The notes below the pieces were generated by a model. The model made no database searches and was not told the DNA's origin. It saw only the letters and a program-made list of their open reading frames with translations. The translations under genes were made by a program, and so were the position numbers. From Numida meleagris (Eukaryota; Chordata; Aves; Galliformes; Numididae): a stretch of 64,000 bases of DNA. The DNA lies in the NCBI RefSeq assembly GCF_002078875.1, contig NC_034413.1:60694433-60758432 (forward strand), given 5' to 3'. Positions 12,703-25,140 of this stretch are shown here, in pieces (within the stretch, counting starts at the first letter, position 1; every line of letters begins with the position of its first letter).

Positions 12703-15700
12703 TATCGGATTTCTGGTGATGACAATGGTAGAAATCCTGTGAGGCTGTCCCTGCCTTGCTTTGAAATGCCCCTCTGTGCGTGGGTTCCTCCTGTGCATCC
12801 CAATCCCAGCCAAAGCTAAGCAGAAAGTTGTTGCAACCACTGCTCCAAGACATGGATAAAACCTGCCATACCCCTTTGAATTTTAAGTACATTTAAAAAA
12901 AAATGAGGTGAAGTATCTATAAAAGCAATAGAAAAAGCTACAGAAACAACTCAGTATGAGATGAGGAAGAGTTTGAGTTAATGAAGTCTGGGTACATGCT
13001 TACAATCAGAACCACAGCATGTCTGATTTGTGTCATAAAGGGGAAGAATGTATGTTCATAGGTTCCCCATTGTACTGCAGCCTGACAACCTCTTAGCCCT
13101 TCTGAGGAAGGAAAGAGTTAATGTATTCTCCAGCATTTTTATCGTTCCTGTAGAATAATCACCGTTTTAAAGATGCCTGCCTTGAAATTACAACATAATC
13201 CTCTGCCTGACTTAACTCTAAAAATCTGGTGGCTGGTAGATAAAAATCATTGAGAATGATCATTTCATTTGAAGCATCAATAACTTCGGCAGAGCTGTTA
13301 GGTCAACAGCTCAGCTGCTCAGAAAACGGCAAACAAAAATTTCTGGTGTCAAGTAGCTCACTGCTTGGCCTGCAACCTCCAGCACTGCTGGCTGAGGCTC
13401 TTGGGGAGCCATAACTTCTGAAGGTGGAAATCCTCTATTGAGGGGACACTGGGGAGACCAAAGCTGCTTGTGAGGCTGTGTAAAAAGGTAGTTTGTGTGT
13501 TGAGGAGTAAAAGCACTGACTGGATGATCATTTGGGAGTGCTGGTCCCAGTTCTTGTCTCTGTGGTTGGTTTTCTGCATGACCTTGTGGTGGTTGTGTTC
13601 TTTCCTTGTCCTTACTTCAGCTTAATCAGTGGATCAGTTTTGCGATAGGTGGGGGACAACAGGAGAGCTCAGACCTCCCATCTGCTTCTACAGGTGGTCT
13701 GGACAGCCCCACACCTGCCAGGGTTTCTGCCTGAAATGACCCAGAGCCAAGAAAGCAGGCTACTATGACCCCTGTCTCTGTGTGAGCTGTCCCTGCACAC
13801 CAGGGCGGCTCTAGCACCAAACTCTCCCCATGGAGCTGGAGGCCACGTCAACTGATGGCAATTGCAGGGGACATCCTCAAGGTATGAGTTTTCCTTCAGG
13901 GCTTTTCTTTTAGAGGGTGAATGATTTTATCCACCCTTATCCTGTTGGCTAAGACACTTAGTCTGACAGCCCTCAAGTTGGAGGCTGATTCAGGAAGACA
14001 GCTTGGAGTGAGTCTCTCTTTGAAGGAGTCTGTGCTGATTAGGGTCAGCTGCTGTTACCTTAGGGGCAGTTAATTGAGTGGGTATCAATAGACAGCAGGC
14101 CGTTTATCTCCATAATTTTCCTTTCCTGTCTGTTATTTAATAAAACAACTGAGAGGGAAGCTGTATTAACTTTACTTTTATCTTTAATTCTCTAATTGCA
14201 GTAAAAGCCAGTGTTTGAGAAGTTGCTGAATACAGGATAGAATTGGTTCTGTAATAATAATAATAACTTGTTTTCCCTCTTTGAAAATAAATCTAGTCTT
14301 TAGTTGAAAGCCTTAACTGTTGCTGGCAGTCATTCAGCCAGCACAATTTGGGCTCTGAGTACTTGATTAGTATAACTTTAAGGAAAATTGCCTTCCTGAA
14401 TCTAGTAAGGATCCATTAACCTGATGAAAAAGGGTTTGCTCATCTGAGAGGTTAAGACTCAAAACACAGCCTGAGCTGCATTAGATGAGATCTCTTTTAG
14501 AATGGCATAAAGACAGAAAGTAATAAAAACACCATCTGTCATGTCTAGTCAATCAGATCTAGTATAAGAGCAGAATTATTCCTCTGACTTTACTGTCATT
14601 AGATCATCTGTTTGTTAACAATGGGAAGTGTCAGTAATGCTGAAAACTGCTTTTATTGCCTCAAATTACTTCTAGGTGTCTTTATCTTGGAGAGAATGAA
14701 TATTAATCTGAGTGTATGTGACAAAGAAATATTTCTAGATGAACAGAATGCTAAGGCATTCTGTGTTGAGTCTATTTTGTGATTGATTGTTAGAGGTAAA
14801 ACTCTAACAGTGAGAGATGGAGAAAAAGTGCCGTGTACACTTTGCTTCTGAGAATGATTGTTTCTGTAAACAAAGCTCTTCTTGCGGGTTGCTGAGCACT
14901 CTGAGGTTCTTTGAAGTCAATTGAATACAAACCTCCTGAGTGGCCCTCTGCATCTCATAGGACTGGCACTGCCAGATCTTCTCTTGTATCCTAGGCATAG
15001 CCAAAGGTCATGTAAAAAGTGACTGCTTTTTTCATCATGGCTTTATTAAAGCTAACAAATGTTGGCACTAATGGATTTCTCTGTCACTCGAATACAAACA
15101 TGGTCTCCTCTGTCTACTAAAGGCTGTGCAGAAGCTCTTGGGTACACCTAAAGCTGAATACTGAACAGCAAAAGATCAGCTATGAGCACAGGTGTAAGGG
15201 GTGGTGGAAATCCATATCATCAGTTGGAGCTGCCAGGTGTGGGCATTTTGCTCCGCTCTGATGCAGGTGGGAATGGCTGCTGGTGAGTAATAAATGTAAA
15301 GAAGGACCCAATCGGTATCTAGTAGTACACCACAGGAAGATAAAATAAATCTGCAGAGGTTTTGTATCCTTGATGCATGAGGAACTTCTCGGTAACAGGT
15401 TGGGAAAGCCGAGGGGCCTGGAGGTGACTGTAGTAGCCTGAAGAGTGAAGGTAGCCTCATATGGCTTCATCAGGCCTCCTGCTGTTGGAGCAGGACTCGT
15501 GCTGAGCCTGCAGCTGCACAGCTCCAGTGGCCAGCCTGGGTGCAGGAGAAACGCCGTGCACCATTGCCCGCTGCTCAGGTATCCATCCAGCTGCTTTCCT
15601 GCAGCTTCAGCTCTGCTCTGCAGCTCCCTGTGCCCATGAGAAGCGTGCTTTTGTTCAGGAGTGCTGTTTGCAAAACAAAGAGGAACTTATGAACTCCTCT

Positions 15701-17444
15701 TTTTATGCGAGTACAACCTTTTTCCCCTGCAGTGAGAGGGGATTTGACTCAAGTGCCAGTGAAGAGCAAACTTCCTTGGGTACAGCCAGGACAAAATAAG
15801 TTATGCTACAGCCTATCAGTTTAGGCTGTATGTTTAGACCAATTTTTTTAAGAAAAGAGGAAAAAGTCTCTGATTTTATGCCTTTCCCTCTGGGATTTGA
15901 TACAACGAAAACCCACACAGCTGCTCTTCCTGCTGGAGCTGCTGGCTCTCCCCATCCAACAAAGTGATCCCTGTGGTCACTGTGGGGGGAGGCAGAAAAG
16001 AATGGATGGCACCACAAGCTCATTATGAAAATGCAGGGAACCAGAGTTAATGAATCTTGGATGAGCCCCTGATCTGGCTGGCCCTGGGTGTGGCAATGGA
16101 GGGAGCTGGTCCAGGAGAATCTGATTAAAATCTCTTAGAAATGACAGTCCCTAGAATGCAGAAGGCTGTAACATATCTATCTGTGCTTCCATCTGGGAGG
16201 GGCCACTGATGTAGAGCTGGGATCTCTCTGGATTAGATCGGTAGGATTTCTATCAGGACAGAGATATTCTAGGGATTTACATGTTCCCTGACCTGGCAGC
16301 TTGCCCTAATGAAACACTGATTACACAACAGCAATCTAACTTAAGCTCTAATAAAAAAAATCCACTGTGCTGAGAAATGGTGAGAGTACTCTCTCTGTGA
16401 TGGCAAAGATTTGAAATTGTGCAGTGCATTATGTCTCCTGACACAGAGAAGCTTGCAAAGAATCAGGCTGTTTATTGTGGGTGCATGAAAAACAAAACTG
16501 GAGAAACTGCAATTAGTGCCTGCCCTGAGATTCTCCTAGTTGTATAGTCAGATTAATGAATGAAAGCGTTCCCTCCATATGTACGGGGGATTAGTTCCGC
16601 TTGTCTCTCATTTTATGGCCAGTGGAGCTAAGGCTAGGAAACCTGAAAGATTTGCTCAAGGTGCCTGACATGTAGCAGAATCAGAACTGAACCCCAATGT
16701 CCTGCTGCCACATCCAGGAGCTGTGAACCCTCCTTTGCTGTCCATCTGGGCATCCCTGAGAGCTGGCTGTGAGGGATGGAGGAGTTGCAGGATTCCTGCA
16801 TTTCTTGCTACCAGATGCCTCTTGCTGAAGGAGAAACAAGAGTAAACAGTGAGTAAAAGCAGCTGTTTGTATGGAATGGGATAGAAGATGGTATGGGACT
16901 TGCTACCAGCTCGGTGTGAAAAGGGCTGTTCCCAAGGCAGTATCTGTCCCAGAGGCTGGAACAGACTACAGATGGCTGAGATGCTGGATGCAATTGTTTT
17001 TCAGACTTTTATGTGATAATACTAAAGGCAGGGCAGCTTGATGGATAGACTGCTGAGCTGGCACGTGTGAGCTTTCAGCAGAGTCTGCCTTCATCAGGAC
17101 GTGTTTTTCCCTCTTTTGCTCATCTCTGAAGAGGAAATACTGACATCTGCTCACAGAAATGCCCCGAGACCTACAGCACTAAGAACCTGCTGCTGATACC
17201 ACCAGGGAGGAAATGTTCACCAAACAGCCATCAAGTGCTTTTCCAAAGTTCTGCCATGCCACATCCATCTTTCTTCCTGCTGCAGTGACCTCCCACCTTC
17301 TGGCTCTGTGAAGGAGATGGATGATCCAGCCCCAGGCAAGTGTACTGGGTAAACCTGCAGATTCGTCTGGTGCCAGGTTTTAATCAAAGAGCTGGAGTTA
17401 TGCCAGAGCCAGTCAGCTGTGGTGGTGGGTGTGTGAATGACTAG
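12703..17444. other. Intergenic stretch, no gene recognised
   Basis: About 4.7 kb. It contains a small AATAATAATAATAA run near 14253 and the L2/MIR-like remnant at about 16605. The part from 14040 to 14760 is AT-rich and could be a conserved non-coding element, but nothing in the sequence proves it. No coding signal. Confidence 0.6.
16605..16715 (+). repeat. Probable ancient L2/MIR-like tail
   Basis: The order CTAAGGCTAGGAAACCTGAA, AGATTTGCTCAAGGTGCCTG, CAGAATCAGAACTGAACCCC and AATGTCCTGCTGCC matches the amniote L2/MIR 3' layout (gaaactgaggcacag, ttgctcaaggtcac, gaattgaacccagg, tctcctgactcc). It is diverged but the full order is kept. Confidence 0.5.
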
Positions 17445-20400
17445 CACATCTGCTGATGGGTCTGTCCTGTCTCAAAGGGGGAAACGGATCCTTGCCCAGC
17501 TCTGGCAGGGCTTTAAACTAGAGAGGAAGGGGGAAGGGGATAAAACCAGCCCTGCAGGAGGTGTGCCTAGGGGAGCATCGGGATTAGAGGTGAGGCAAGG
17601 GGCTCAGCTGAAGTGCATCTACGCCAATGCCCGCAGCATGAGCAACAAACAGGATGAGCTGGAAGCCATCATGTGGCAGGCAAACTATGACTTAGTTGCC
17701 ATTACGGAAACATGGTGGGATCACTCCATGACTGGAGTGCTGCAATGGATGGCTACAAGCTCTTCAGAAAGGGTAGGCAAGGAAGGAGGGGTGGTGGCGT
17801 GGCTTCCTATGTTAGAGAGTGTTTTGATGTTATCGAGTTTGCAACTAGGTAAGATAATGTTGAATCTCTATAGGTTAGGATCAAAGGAAAGGCTGACAAG
17901 GCAGACATCCTGGTGGGGGTCTGTTATAGACCGCCTAACCAGGATGAAGAGACAGATGAGGTGTTCTATAAACAGCTGGCTGAAGTTGCGCGATCGCCAG
18001 CCCTTGTCCTCATGGGGGACTTCAACTTCCCCGATATATGCTGGGAATACAACACGGTGCAGAGGAAGCAGTCTAGGAGGTTTCTAGAATGTGTAGAAGA
18101 TAACTTCCTTCTCAGCTGGTGAGAGAACCTACCAGAGGAGGTGCCCTGCTAGACGTACTGTTTACAAACAGGGAAGGTCTGGTGGGAGATGTGGAAGTCG
18201 GGGGCTGTCTTGGACGGAGCAACCATGAAATGGTAGAGTTCTCAATTCTTGGTGGAACCAGGAGAAGAGGGGACAGCAAAACTGCTACCTTGGACTTTTG
18301 GAGGGCAGACTTTGAATTGTTAAGGAGACTGGTAGGAGGGTCCCTTGGGATTCGGTCTTGGGGGGTAAAGGGGTCCAGGAAGGCTGGTCTCCTCAAGAAG
18401 GAAGTCCTGAAGGCGCAGGAACAGGCTGTCCCCCTGAGCCGCAAGATGAGCCGGCAGGGAAGGGGACCAGTGTGGATGAACAGGGAGCTTTTCCTGAGGC
18501 TCCAGGAGAAGAAGAGAATCTACCTCCTGTGGAAGAAGGGACAGGCAACTTGGGGAGAGTACAAAGAGGTTGTTAGGATGTGCAGGGAGAAAATTAGAAA
18601 GGCAAAGGCCCAGCTCGAACTCAGCTTGGCTGCTGGGATAAGAGGGAACAAGAAACTCTTTTACAAATATATTAACAGTAAGAGGAGGACCAAGGAGCAT
18701 CTCCATTCTTTACCAGACGTGGCTGGGAATGTGGCCACTGAGGATAATGAGAAGGCTGAGATTCTCAATGCCTTCTTTACGTCTGTCTTTAAAAGTCAGA
18801 TCAGTTATCCTCAGGGTACTCTACTCTCTGACCTGGAAGTCTTGGATGGAGAGTGTAATAAACCCCCCACAATTCAGGAGGAAACGGTCAGAGACCTACT
18901 ACTCCACCTGGACTGCCACAAGTCCATGGGGCCGGATGAGATCCATCTGAGAGTGCTGGGGGAGCTGGCGGAGGAGATAGCCAAGCCGTTTTCCATCATC
19001 TATCAGCGTTCCTGGTCAACTGGAGAAGTCCCAGAAGACTGGAGACTTCCCAATGTGACTCCCATCTACAAGAAGGGTCATAAGGAGGATCCAGGGAACT
19101 ACAGGCCTGTCAGCCTGACCTCAGTGCCAGGGAAGGTTATGGAGCAGATTGTCCTGAGGGAGATCACGCGGCATTTGCAGGACAACTGGGGGATCAGGCC
19201 CAGCCAGCATGGGTTTGTGAAGGGCAGGTCCTGCTTGACCAACCTCATCTCCTTCTGTGATCGAGTGACCTGCCTGGTGGATGAAGGAAAGGCTGTTGAT
19301 GTGGTCTACCTAGACTTCAGCAAAGCCTTTGACACTGTCTCCCACAGTATTCTCCTGGAGAAACTGGCAGCCTGTGGCTTGGACAGGTACACCCTTTGCT
19401 GGGTAAGGAGCTGGCTGGAGGGCCGGGCCCAGAGAGTGGTGGTTAATGGAGTTAAATCCAGCTGGCGACTGGTCACGAGTGGTGTTCCCAGGGGTCGGTG
19501 CTGGGGCCTGTCCTCTTCAATATCTTTATTGATGACCTGGATGAGGGCATTGAGTGCACCCTCAGTAAGTTTGCAGATGACACCAAGCTGGCAGGAAGTG
19601 TCGATCTGCCTGGGGGTAAGAAGGCCCTACAGAGAGATTGGAACAGGATCACTGAGCTGAAGCCAGTGGGATGAGGTTCAACAAGACCAAATGTCGGGTC
19701 CTGCACTTTGGCCACAACAACCCTAGGCAACGCTACAGGCTTGGGGCAGAGTGGCTGGAAAGTTGTATGGAGGAAACGGACCTGGGGGTATTAGTCGATG
19801 CTCGGCTGAGCATGAGCCAACAGAGTGCCCAGGTGGCCAAGAAGGCCAATGGCATCCTGGCTTGTATCAGAAATAGCGTTGCCAGTAGGAGTAGGGAAGT
19901 CATCGTCCCTCTGTACTCAGCCCTAGTGAGGCCCCATCTCGAGTACTGTGTCCAGTTTTGGGCCCCTCACTGCAAGAAAGACATTGCAAGGCCCTGGAGC
20001 ATGTTCAGAGGAGGGTGACGAAGCTGGTGAGAGGTCTGGAGCACAGGCCTGATGAGGAGCAGCTGAGGGAGCTGGGATTGTTCAGTCTGAAGAAGAAGAG
20101 GCTCAGGGGAGACCTTATCGCTCTCTATAACTACCTGAAGGGAGGTTGTAGTGAGCTGGGAGTAGGCCTCTTCTCTCTTGTTACTAGTGACAGGACAAGG
20201 GGGAATGGCTTCAAGTTGCGCCAGGGGAGATTTAGGCTGGACATTAGGAAATTCTACTTTTCTGAAAGAGTGGTCAGGCTCTGGAATGGGCTGCCCAGGG
20301 AGGTGGTTGAGTAACTATCCCTGCAGGTGTTCAAGAAGTGTTTAGATATAGTGTTGAGAGACATGGTTTAGTGAGGTTATTGGTGGTAGGTGGATGGTTG

Positions 20401-20457
20401 GACTGGATGATCTTGTAGGTCTTTTCCAACCTAGCTAATTCTATGATTCTATGATTA
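17445..20457 (+). mobile_element. Long CR1 LINE copy (~3 kb), ORF2 plus 3' tail
   Basis: The longest transposon in the window. It covers the end of the ORF1/ORF2 junction region (GGCAGGGCTTTAAACTAGAG block), the apurinic-type endonuclease, the reverse transcriptase, and the 3' tail ending in two ATTCTATG-type repeats at 20441-20457. Full CR1 elements are about 4.5 kb, so ORF1 and the 5' UTR are missing or unrecognisable. The left boundary is uncertain by tens of bases. It shares its 3' part with the inverted copy at 2366-3123. Confidence 0.93.
17590..20314 (+). pseudogene. CR1 ORF2 (endonuclease / reverse transcriptase) pseudogene
   Basis: The protein remnant starts with the endonuclease segment KCIYANARSMSNKQDELEAI and ITETWWD (about 17611-17730), passes [12 protein letters not shown] (about 17911), then the linker. 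The reverse-transcriptase core follows, with YKKGHKEDPGNYRPVSLTS (about 19060), motif A YLDFSKAFDT (about 19308) and the FADD catalytic box (about 19570). It ends in [11 protein letters not shown] at 20314. The frame changes near 17742, 18115, 19490, 19660 and 19986, and one frame has a stop near 17850, so the element cannot mobilise itself. The 19490 break looks like loss of one C in a run. The 19986 break looks like about two extra bases relative to the inverted copy. Confidence 0.9.
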
Positions 20458-22130
20458 GGGGCATTAAGAAAGCCATTCAGAATTTAGCACTTACACCCTC
20501 ACAAGTTGAACAGCATTGAGTAGGATGTTAGAAGGTGAGCTTGTGTTCCCTTTAATGCCTGTCTTGGTCCTTCTTTTCTTGATTTCCCCCCCCCTCCCCC
20601 AGACTTTACATACCTATGTGAGCAATAAAGCTAGGTATTGTTTTAATAAGGGACTGCCTCTAAGACACAAGCTGCATTCTTAAAATGCTTTTAATAGCTG
20701 GAGAGGGAGATGAAGGCCAAGAAAGAAGGAAAGAGAATACAAATGTCCCAGGTACTGGACGTGTGCCTGTGGGTCCACATTGCCTGGGGTACCTCAGTGC
20801 CCTTTTTCTCTGTCTTGAACCTACTGGAACCAGTGCTACCAGTCAGCTCGGAGTCAGAGCGCAGTGCCTTATCTCATAGTGTCAAATACAACTTGAAATC
20901 GTGAGGGGGAAATAGTTGGAAAGGTATTCAAGAGGTCACTTAGGCTCTCTCCTTACTGACAACTTGAATAGTTAAATTGTTACTGATTTTCTGTGTAATG
21001 TATATCTTTCCTTGGCACTTACTGTTAATTAGTGCTCTGTTCCAAAAGACCACAAGTCTTGTTCAGGAGCCAGCTTCCAATTTTTGCAGTGATTTTGTGT
21101 TGCTCCCATCCCTAAAGCCTAGAAATGAATTTGCATTTAAGGTTGTACTTTGTGCTGTGTTTTCTTCATTTCTGTGTTTTGCTTGAACATTCCCTCTAAG
21201 TGAAGAGAAATATCCTAATTTTTACATGCTATAACAGTCTCTTTAAAAGTCCTTTGGAAAGGAAAGCCCTTTCCTGATGTGTTTCCCCTCCCACCAATCT
21301 TGTAACAGAAGCCACAGGCATTGCCAAGTAAGGCTTTTTACTATTCTCTTTCTATCTTTTCATCTCTATTTCATTATATGGCCTGTAGTACTCATTCTTC
21401 CTTTCTGCTTGTTTTTCACAGTGATTGCCCAGAGTCTAATATTGCTGTCTTTGCCATGCTGTACTTTGTACATCTACTCATAATTTGACTAACGCTCCCT
21501 AGATTTTGGCCACACATCACACACTCTGGATTTAAATCCTTTTTACCATCTATATTTACTCTTACATATCTTGTGTGAAAAGCCTGCTCTTTGGTAACCA
21601 CAATTAAACTTTTGCTTCAATTCCTCTCACTTACATTTTGACATTATCTTTTCATGAGTTCACTGTGCTGTCATTCCTTTTGTTTCATCCCTCATTGCTC
21701 TGTCAAATAACTCCTTACCTTCAGGAGTTTATTTCTTCTTTCTTTTTGGAATTTGGTCTGCAGTCAGCTTAGGCCACTCACTGTTGCACATACAAGCAGC
21801 TACTGCTGCATGTGTAATGTTCAGTTGTGTCTCAGTGTTTCCTCATGCCTCTTTCTAGTCCTCTCCTCTTGTCCAGTTCCCCAGGGTCAGCATTAGTTCG
21901 GCTGATAGCAGAGTTTGTTAGGAACTGCATATCTGTTCATAGCCTTGACTGTATTTTGTATATTGAGGAGATGGTGAGAGATGTGGGGCCATGGAGCAGT
22001 TGGGAATAGGATTTTACTGCAGTGAAATGGAGAAAAAGGATGCAGGTGGCTTCAGGGCCATGCCATATAGCTATAAGAACTCCACTTTATTGCTGAACTT
22101 AGAGAAATGGCTGACGGTGACGTTCTTTAC
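20458..22130. other. Intergenic stretch, no gene recognised
   Basis: It holds the C-rich tract at 20586 and otherwise plain, T-rich sequence. Frames of 60-70 codons are chance-sized. Confidence 0.6.
20586..20600 (+). repeat. C-rich tract after the long CR1
   Basis: Nine C, one T and five C, about 130 bp beyond the CR1 end. The minus strand is G-rich and may form unusual structure. Confidence 0.9.
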
Positions 22131-23104
22131 AGAATCACAGAGTCACAGAATTGTAGGGGTTGGAAGGGACCTCTAGAGATCATCGAGTCCAACCCCCAAA
22201 GCATGCTCCCTCGACCAGGTTGCACAGGCAGACGTCCATGCGGGTCTTGAATGTCTCCAGAGAAGGAGACTCCACAACCTCCCTGGGCAGCCTGTTCCAG
22301 TGCTCCATCACCTTCACTGTGAAGAAGTTCTTATGCACGTTTGTGCAGAATTTCCTATGCTTCAGTTTGTGGCCGTTTCCCCTTGTCCTATTGGCATGCA
22401 CCGCTGAAAAGAGTCTGGCCTCGTCCCTTTGCCTCCCACACCTCAGATATCTATAGACATTGATCAGATCCCCTCTGAGTCTTCTTTTCTCAAGGCTGAA
22501 CAGAACCAAGTCGCTCAGCCTTTCCTCATAAGAGAGGTGCTCCAGACCCTTTATCATCTTTGTGGCCCTTCGCTGGATTCTCTCCAGGAGATCCCTGTCT
22601 TTTTTGTACTGGGGAGCCCAGTACTAGACACAATACTCCAGGTGAGGCCTGACCAGGGCAGAGTAGGGGGGACGGTCACCTCCCTTGACCTGCTGGCCAC
22701 ACTATTTTTAATGCACCCTAGGATGCTGTTGGCCTTCTTGGCCACCAAGGCACACTACTGGCTCATGGTCAACCTGTCATTCACCAGGACCCCCGGGTCT
22801 CTCTCTGCAGAGCTCCTCTCCAGCAAGTCATCCCCCAACCTGTACTGGTGCATGTGGTTATTCCTCCCTAGGTGCATGATTCTGCACTTCCTCTGTTAAA
22901 CCTCACATTGTTCCTCTCTGCCCAACTCTCTAGCCTGTCCAGGTCTCACTGAATGGCAGCACAGCCTTCTGGCATGTCAGCCATTCCTCCCAGCTTGGTA
23001 TCATCAGCAAACTTGCTAACGGTGGACACTATCCCCTCATCAAGGTCATTGATGAAGATGTTGAACAAGACCGGACCCAGCACCAATCCCTGAAGAACAC
23101 CGCT
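22131..23104 (-). mobile_element. CR1 LINE fragment of a different subfamily
   Basis: The minus strand ends in the tail GTTGGACTCGATGATCTCTA, then GAGGTCCCTTCCAACCCCTA and CAATTCTGTGACTCTG. It extends upstream through the C-terminal ORF2 region to the FADD box and stops near the segment preceding it. Wording and tail differ from the copies at 2366 and 17445, so this is another CR1 subfamily. It is about 975 bp, 5'-truncated and more decayed. Confidence 0.93.
22180..23020 (-). pseudogene. CR1 ORF2 C-terminal pseudogene
   Basis: A 125-codon minus-strand frame (22180-22557) contains [20 protein letters not shown] and HWNRLPREVVESPSLETFKT. It is preceded in another frame by [20 protein letters not shown] (about 22680-22745) and, further upstream, by the SKFADDT reverse-transcriptase box (about 23000). 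Frame shifts separate these pieces. Confidence 0.88.
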
Positions 23105-24889
23105 AAATACAGACCTACTTTACCTGTAGAATATATCCAGGGCTTTCCTCTGAAAGGAAAATGCCTTAGAGCCTCTCTGAAAGGAAGTAGCAGCAGTTCA
23201 GAGGATGTCATGGGGAGCAAAGCAGAAACGAGTAAGCAACAGACACAAGCCAGAAAAGAACTGGGTCCTCCTTCAGTCATCTCATGGCTCTAAGATGAAA
23301 AAGGAGCTGGGAGAGCAGCACATCCACGTTATGTCTGCATTCCTGTGTGATACGTGAGGAACCAGAATGTGAAGCCAGTATCTCAAAAGGTTATGAAACC
23401 TCGTGTCTTCTCACAGTCTTAACTGCTAACAGATGTGCATAGTTAAGGCCAGCTCTGTAGCTGGTGTACAGCCTCACAAGTCTGTCTGGTTCTATTGCCA
23501 GCTATAGGTCCTGTCTCGTCACAGGTCCAGACCCTGTTCTTGCCTAGTAGAAGTTATTTTATTGAAAGATGTGTAATTGCAGCACAACAAGATTGCTTGT
23601 GATCATCCACAAAGGATGCCATGCAGCCTGTTAGAGGCTGTAGTCAAGGACAAAGGTGGATTCCCAGTGACATTTTGGAGGTGAACAGAAGTGGCTTCAG
23701 TTTGGCTTCAAGATCAAAAATAATTGAAAGTTTAACTATTTTATTGGTGACCAAAGGACTGCTGCTGTAAAGTGAAACATTAACAGGGTGAGAGAGAGCC
23801 AACAGAGAGACTGCTCAACAAGGTCTGTCTTCAAGCACAGCATAGCTGTGTTCGTCTGATGCACCTGAAGCAGAAGGAATGGCAGAGGACAGCGTGGTGC
23901 AAACTGCGAAGGAAGCCCAAGCTGGTGAGAGAATTTCTTAAAATTCCTTTTGCTAAACTGAAGGCAAAAGGCACGAGGAGGGATGAGAAGTTTCCCTGAC
24001 TGGGACAGGCTGACTAGTGACCAGATAACAGGCACTTTAAGACAGGTTAGGTACTTGATATTGTTAGAGTTGTTGATTGACATACCATTACAAGTTTGAA
24101 TCTACAAGGGCTAGTGAGTAGAATAAGGATGCTGGACTGAAGACTTCTGGCATCTTCTTCTGGTTGATCAAGTGATACATTTGTATTTTTAAATTTCTTT
24201 GAACTTTGAGGAGTCTGCAGGTGACTGGGAACCAGTCTTGGTCTATCTAAATCAGTTATGCTATGCTCTTTGCTATAATGGAAGAATTGGAGAAAGGAAG
24301 CCAGAAGTGGCCTGGAGAGGTTATCTTATTCATCCAAAGACAGACCATGGGCTGAAGTGTTGCTAGCACACTTGTAACAACTTCTCAGGAAAAGAAAGAG
24401 GAGAGAAACAAACATATGGTAAAAATACTACAAAAGTATGACCAGCATGTGTGAAATCAAAATAAGACTCATTAGAAAGAGACCAGTGTGGCTGAGCTGA
24501 AAATCAAGAAGGAATTGTATCACAAGATGAATGAAGATATAAATGAGCAGATCAGTTGAGTCTAAACAGATTAATGTGTACAGTACTGCAGCATAAAGCA
24601 GTGAGAATCTAAGAATTGTAAATGCAAAAGGAAAATGCAAATGGTCCTCCTGTGGATTTGGGGATCTGAAAAATGTGAATGATGAAATGAAAGTCATAAA
24701 ATAATGTATTCATGGGAACTTATGTCTATGCAAGGCATCTGGTAGCTGAGTATTACATTTAAGCATGGATCATCTTACAGATTGTCCACTTGCAGGAAAG
24801 ACAACTCAGAAAAAAAGGAAATCTTGCAGAAAGCAGTTCTTGCTTTCATGCTTACCAGTTGGAGTTGTTTATAACAGATTTTTTTAATA
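23105..24889. other. Intergenic stretch, no gene recognised
   Basis: No repeat or coding family recognised. The 115-codon minus-strand frame at 23736-24083 shows no known motif. Confidence 0.55.
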
Positions 24890-25140
24890 GAAATTCAGGA
24901 GAGCAAACATCAGAAGGGCATCTCATCCATCTGCCTGCTGTGGGACAGGACCTGACATATTGAGCCAGTCCCTAATATGTTCTTAAATATCAGACACCAG
25001 GGATTGCCTAAACTCTGCAGCCTCAGCCACACGACCTCTCTGCCAGCGCTCCCATGTCTTTGCAAAAGGGAAATTTGGCTAAAAGAGGCCTCAAATCTTC
25101 TTTGCTGAAGTCAGTTATTTTTCTCATCTTATTGACGATG
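24890..25140 (-). mobile_element. Old, diverged CR1-like LINE remnant
   Basis: The plus strand shows a degraded version of the reverse-complement CR1 3' region: GGCATCTCATCCATCTGCCT, GACAGGACCTGACATAT, a 'dozen-word' stretch around CCAGGGATTGCC and CCACACGACCTC, and a late AAGGGAAATTTGGCT block. Order and spacing fit a CR1 3' end, but identity is low. The call is by pattern only. Confidence 0.5.
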
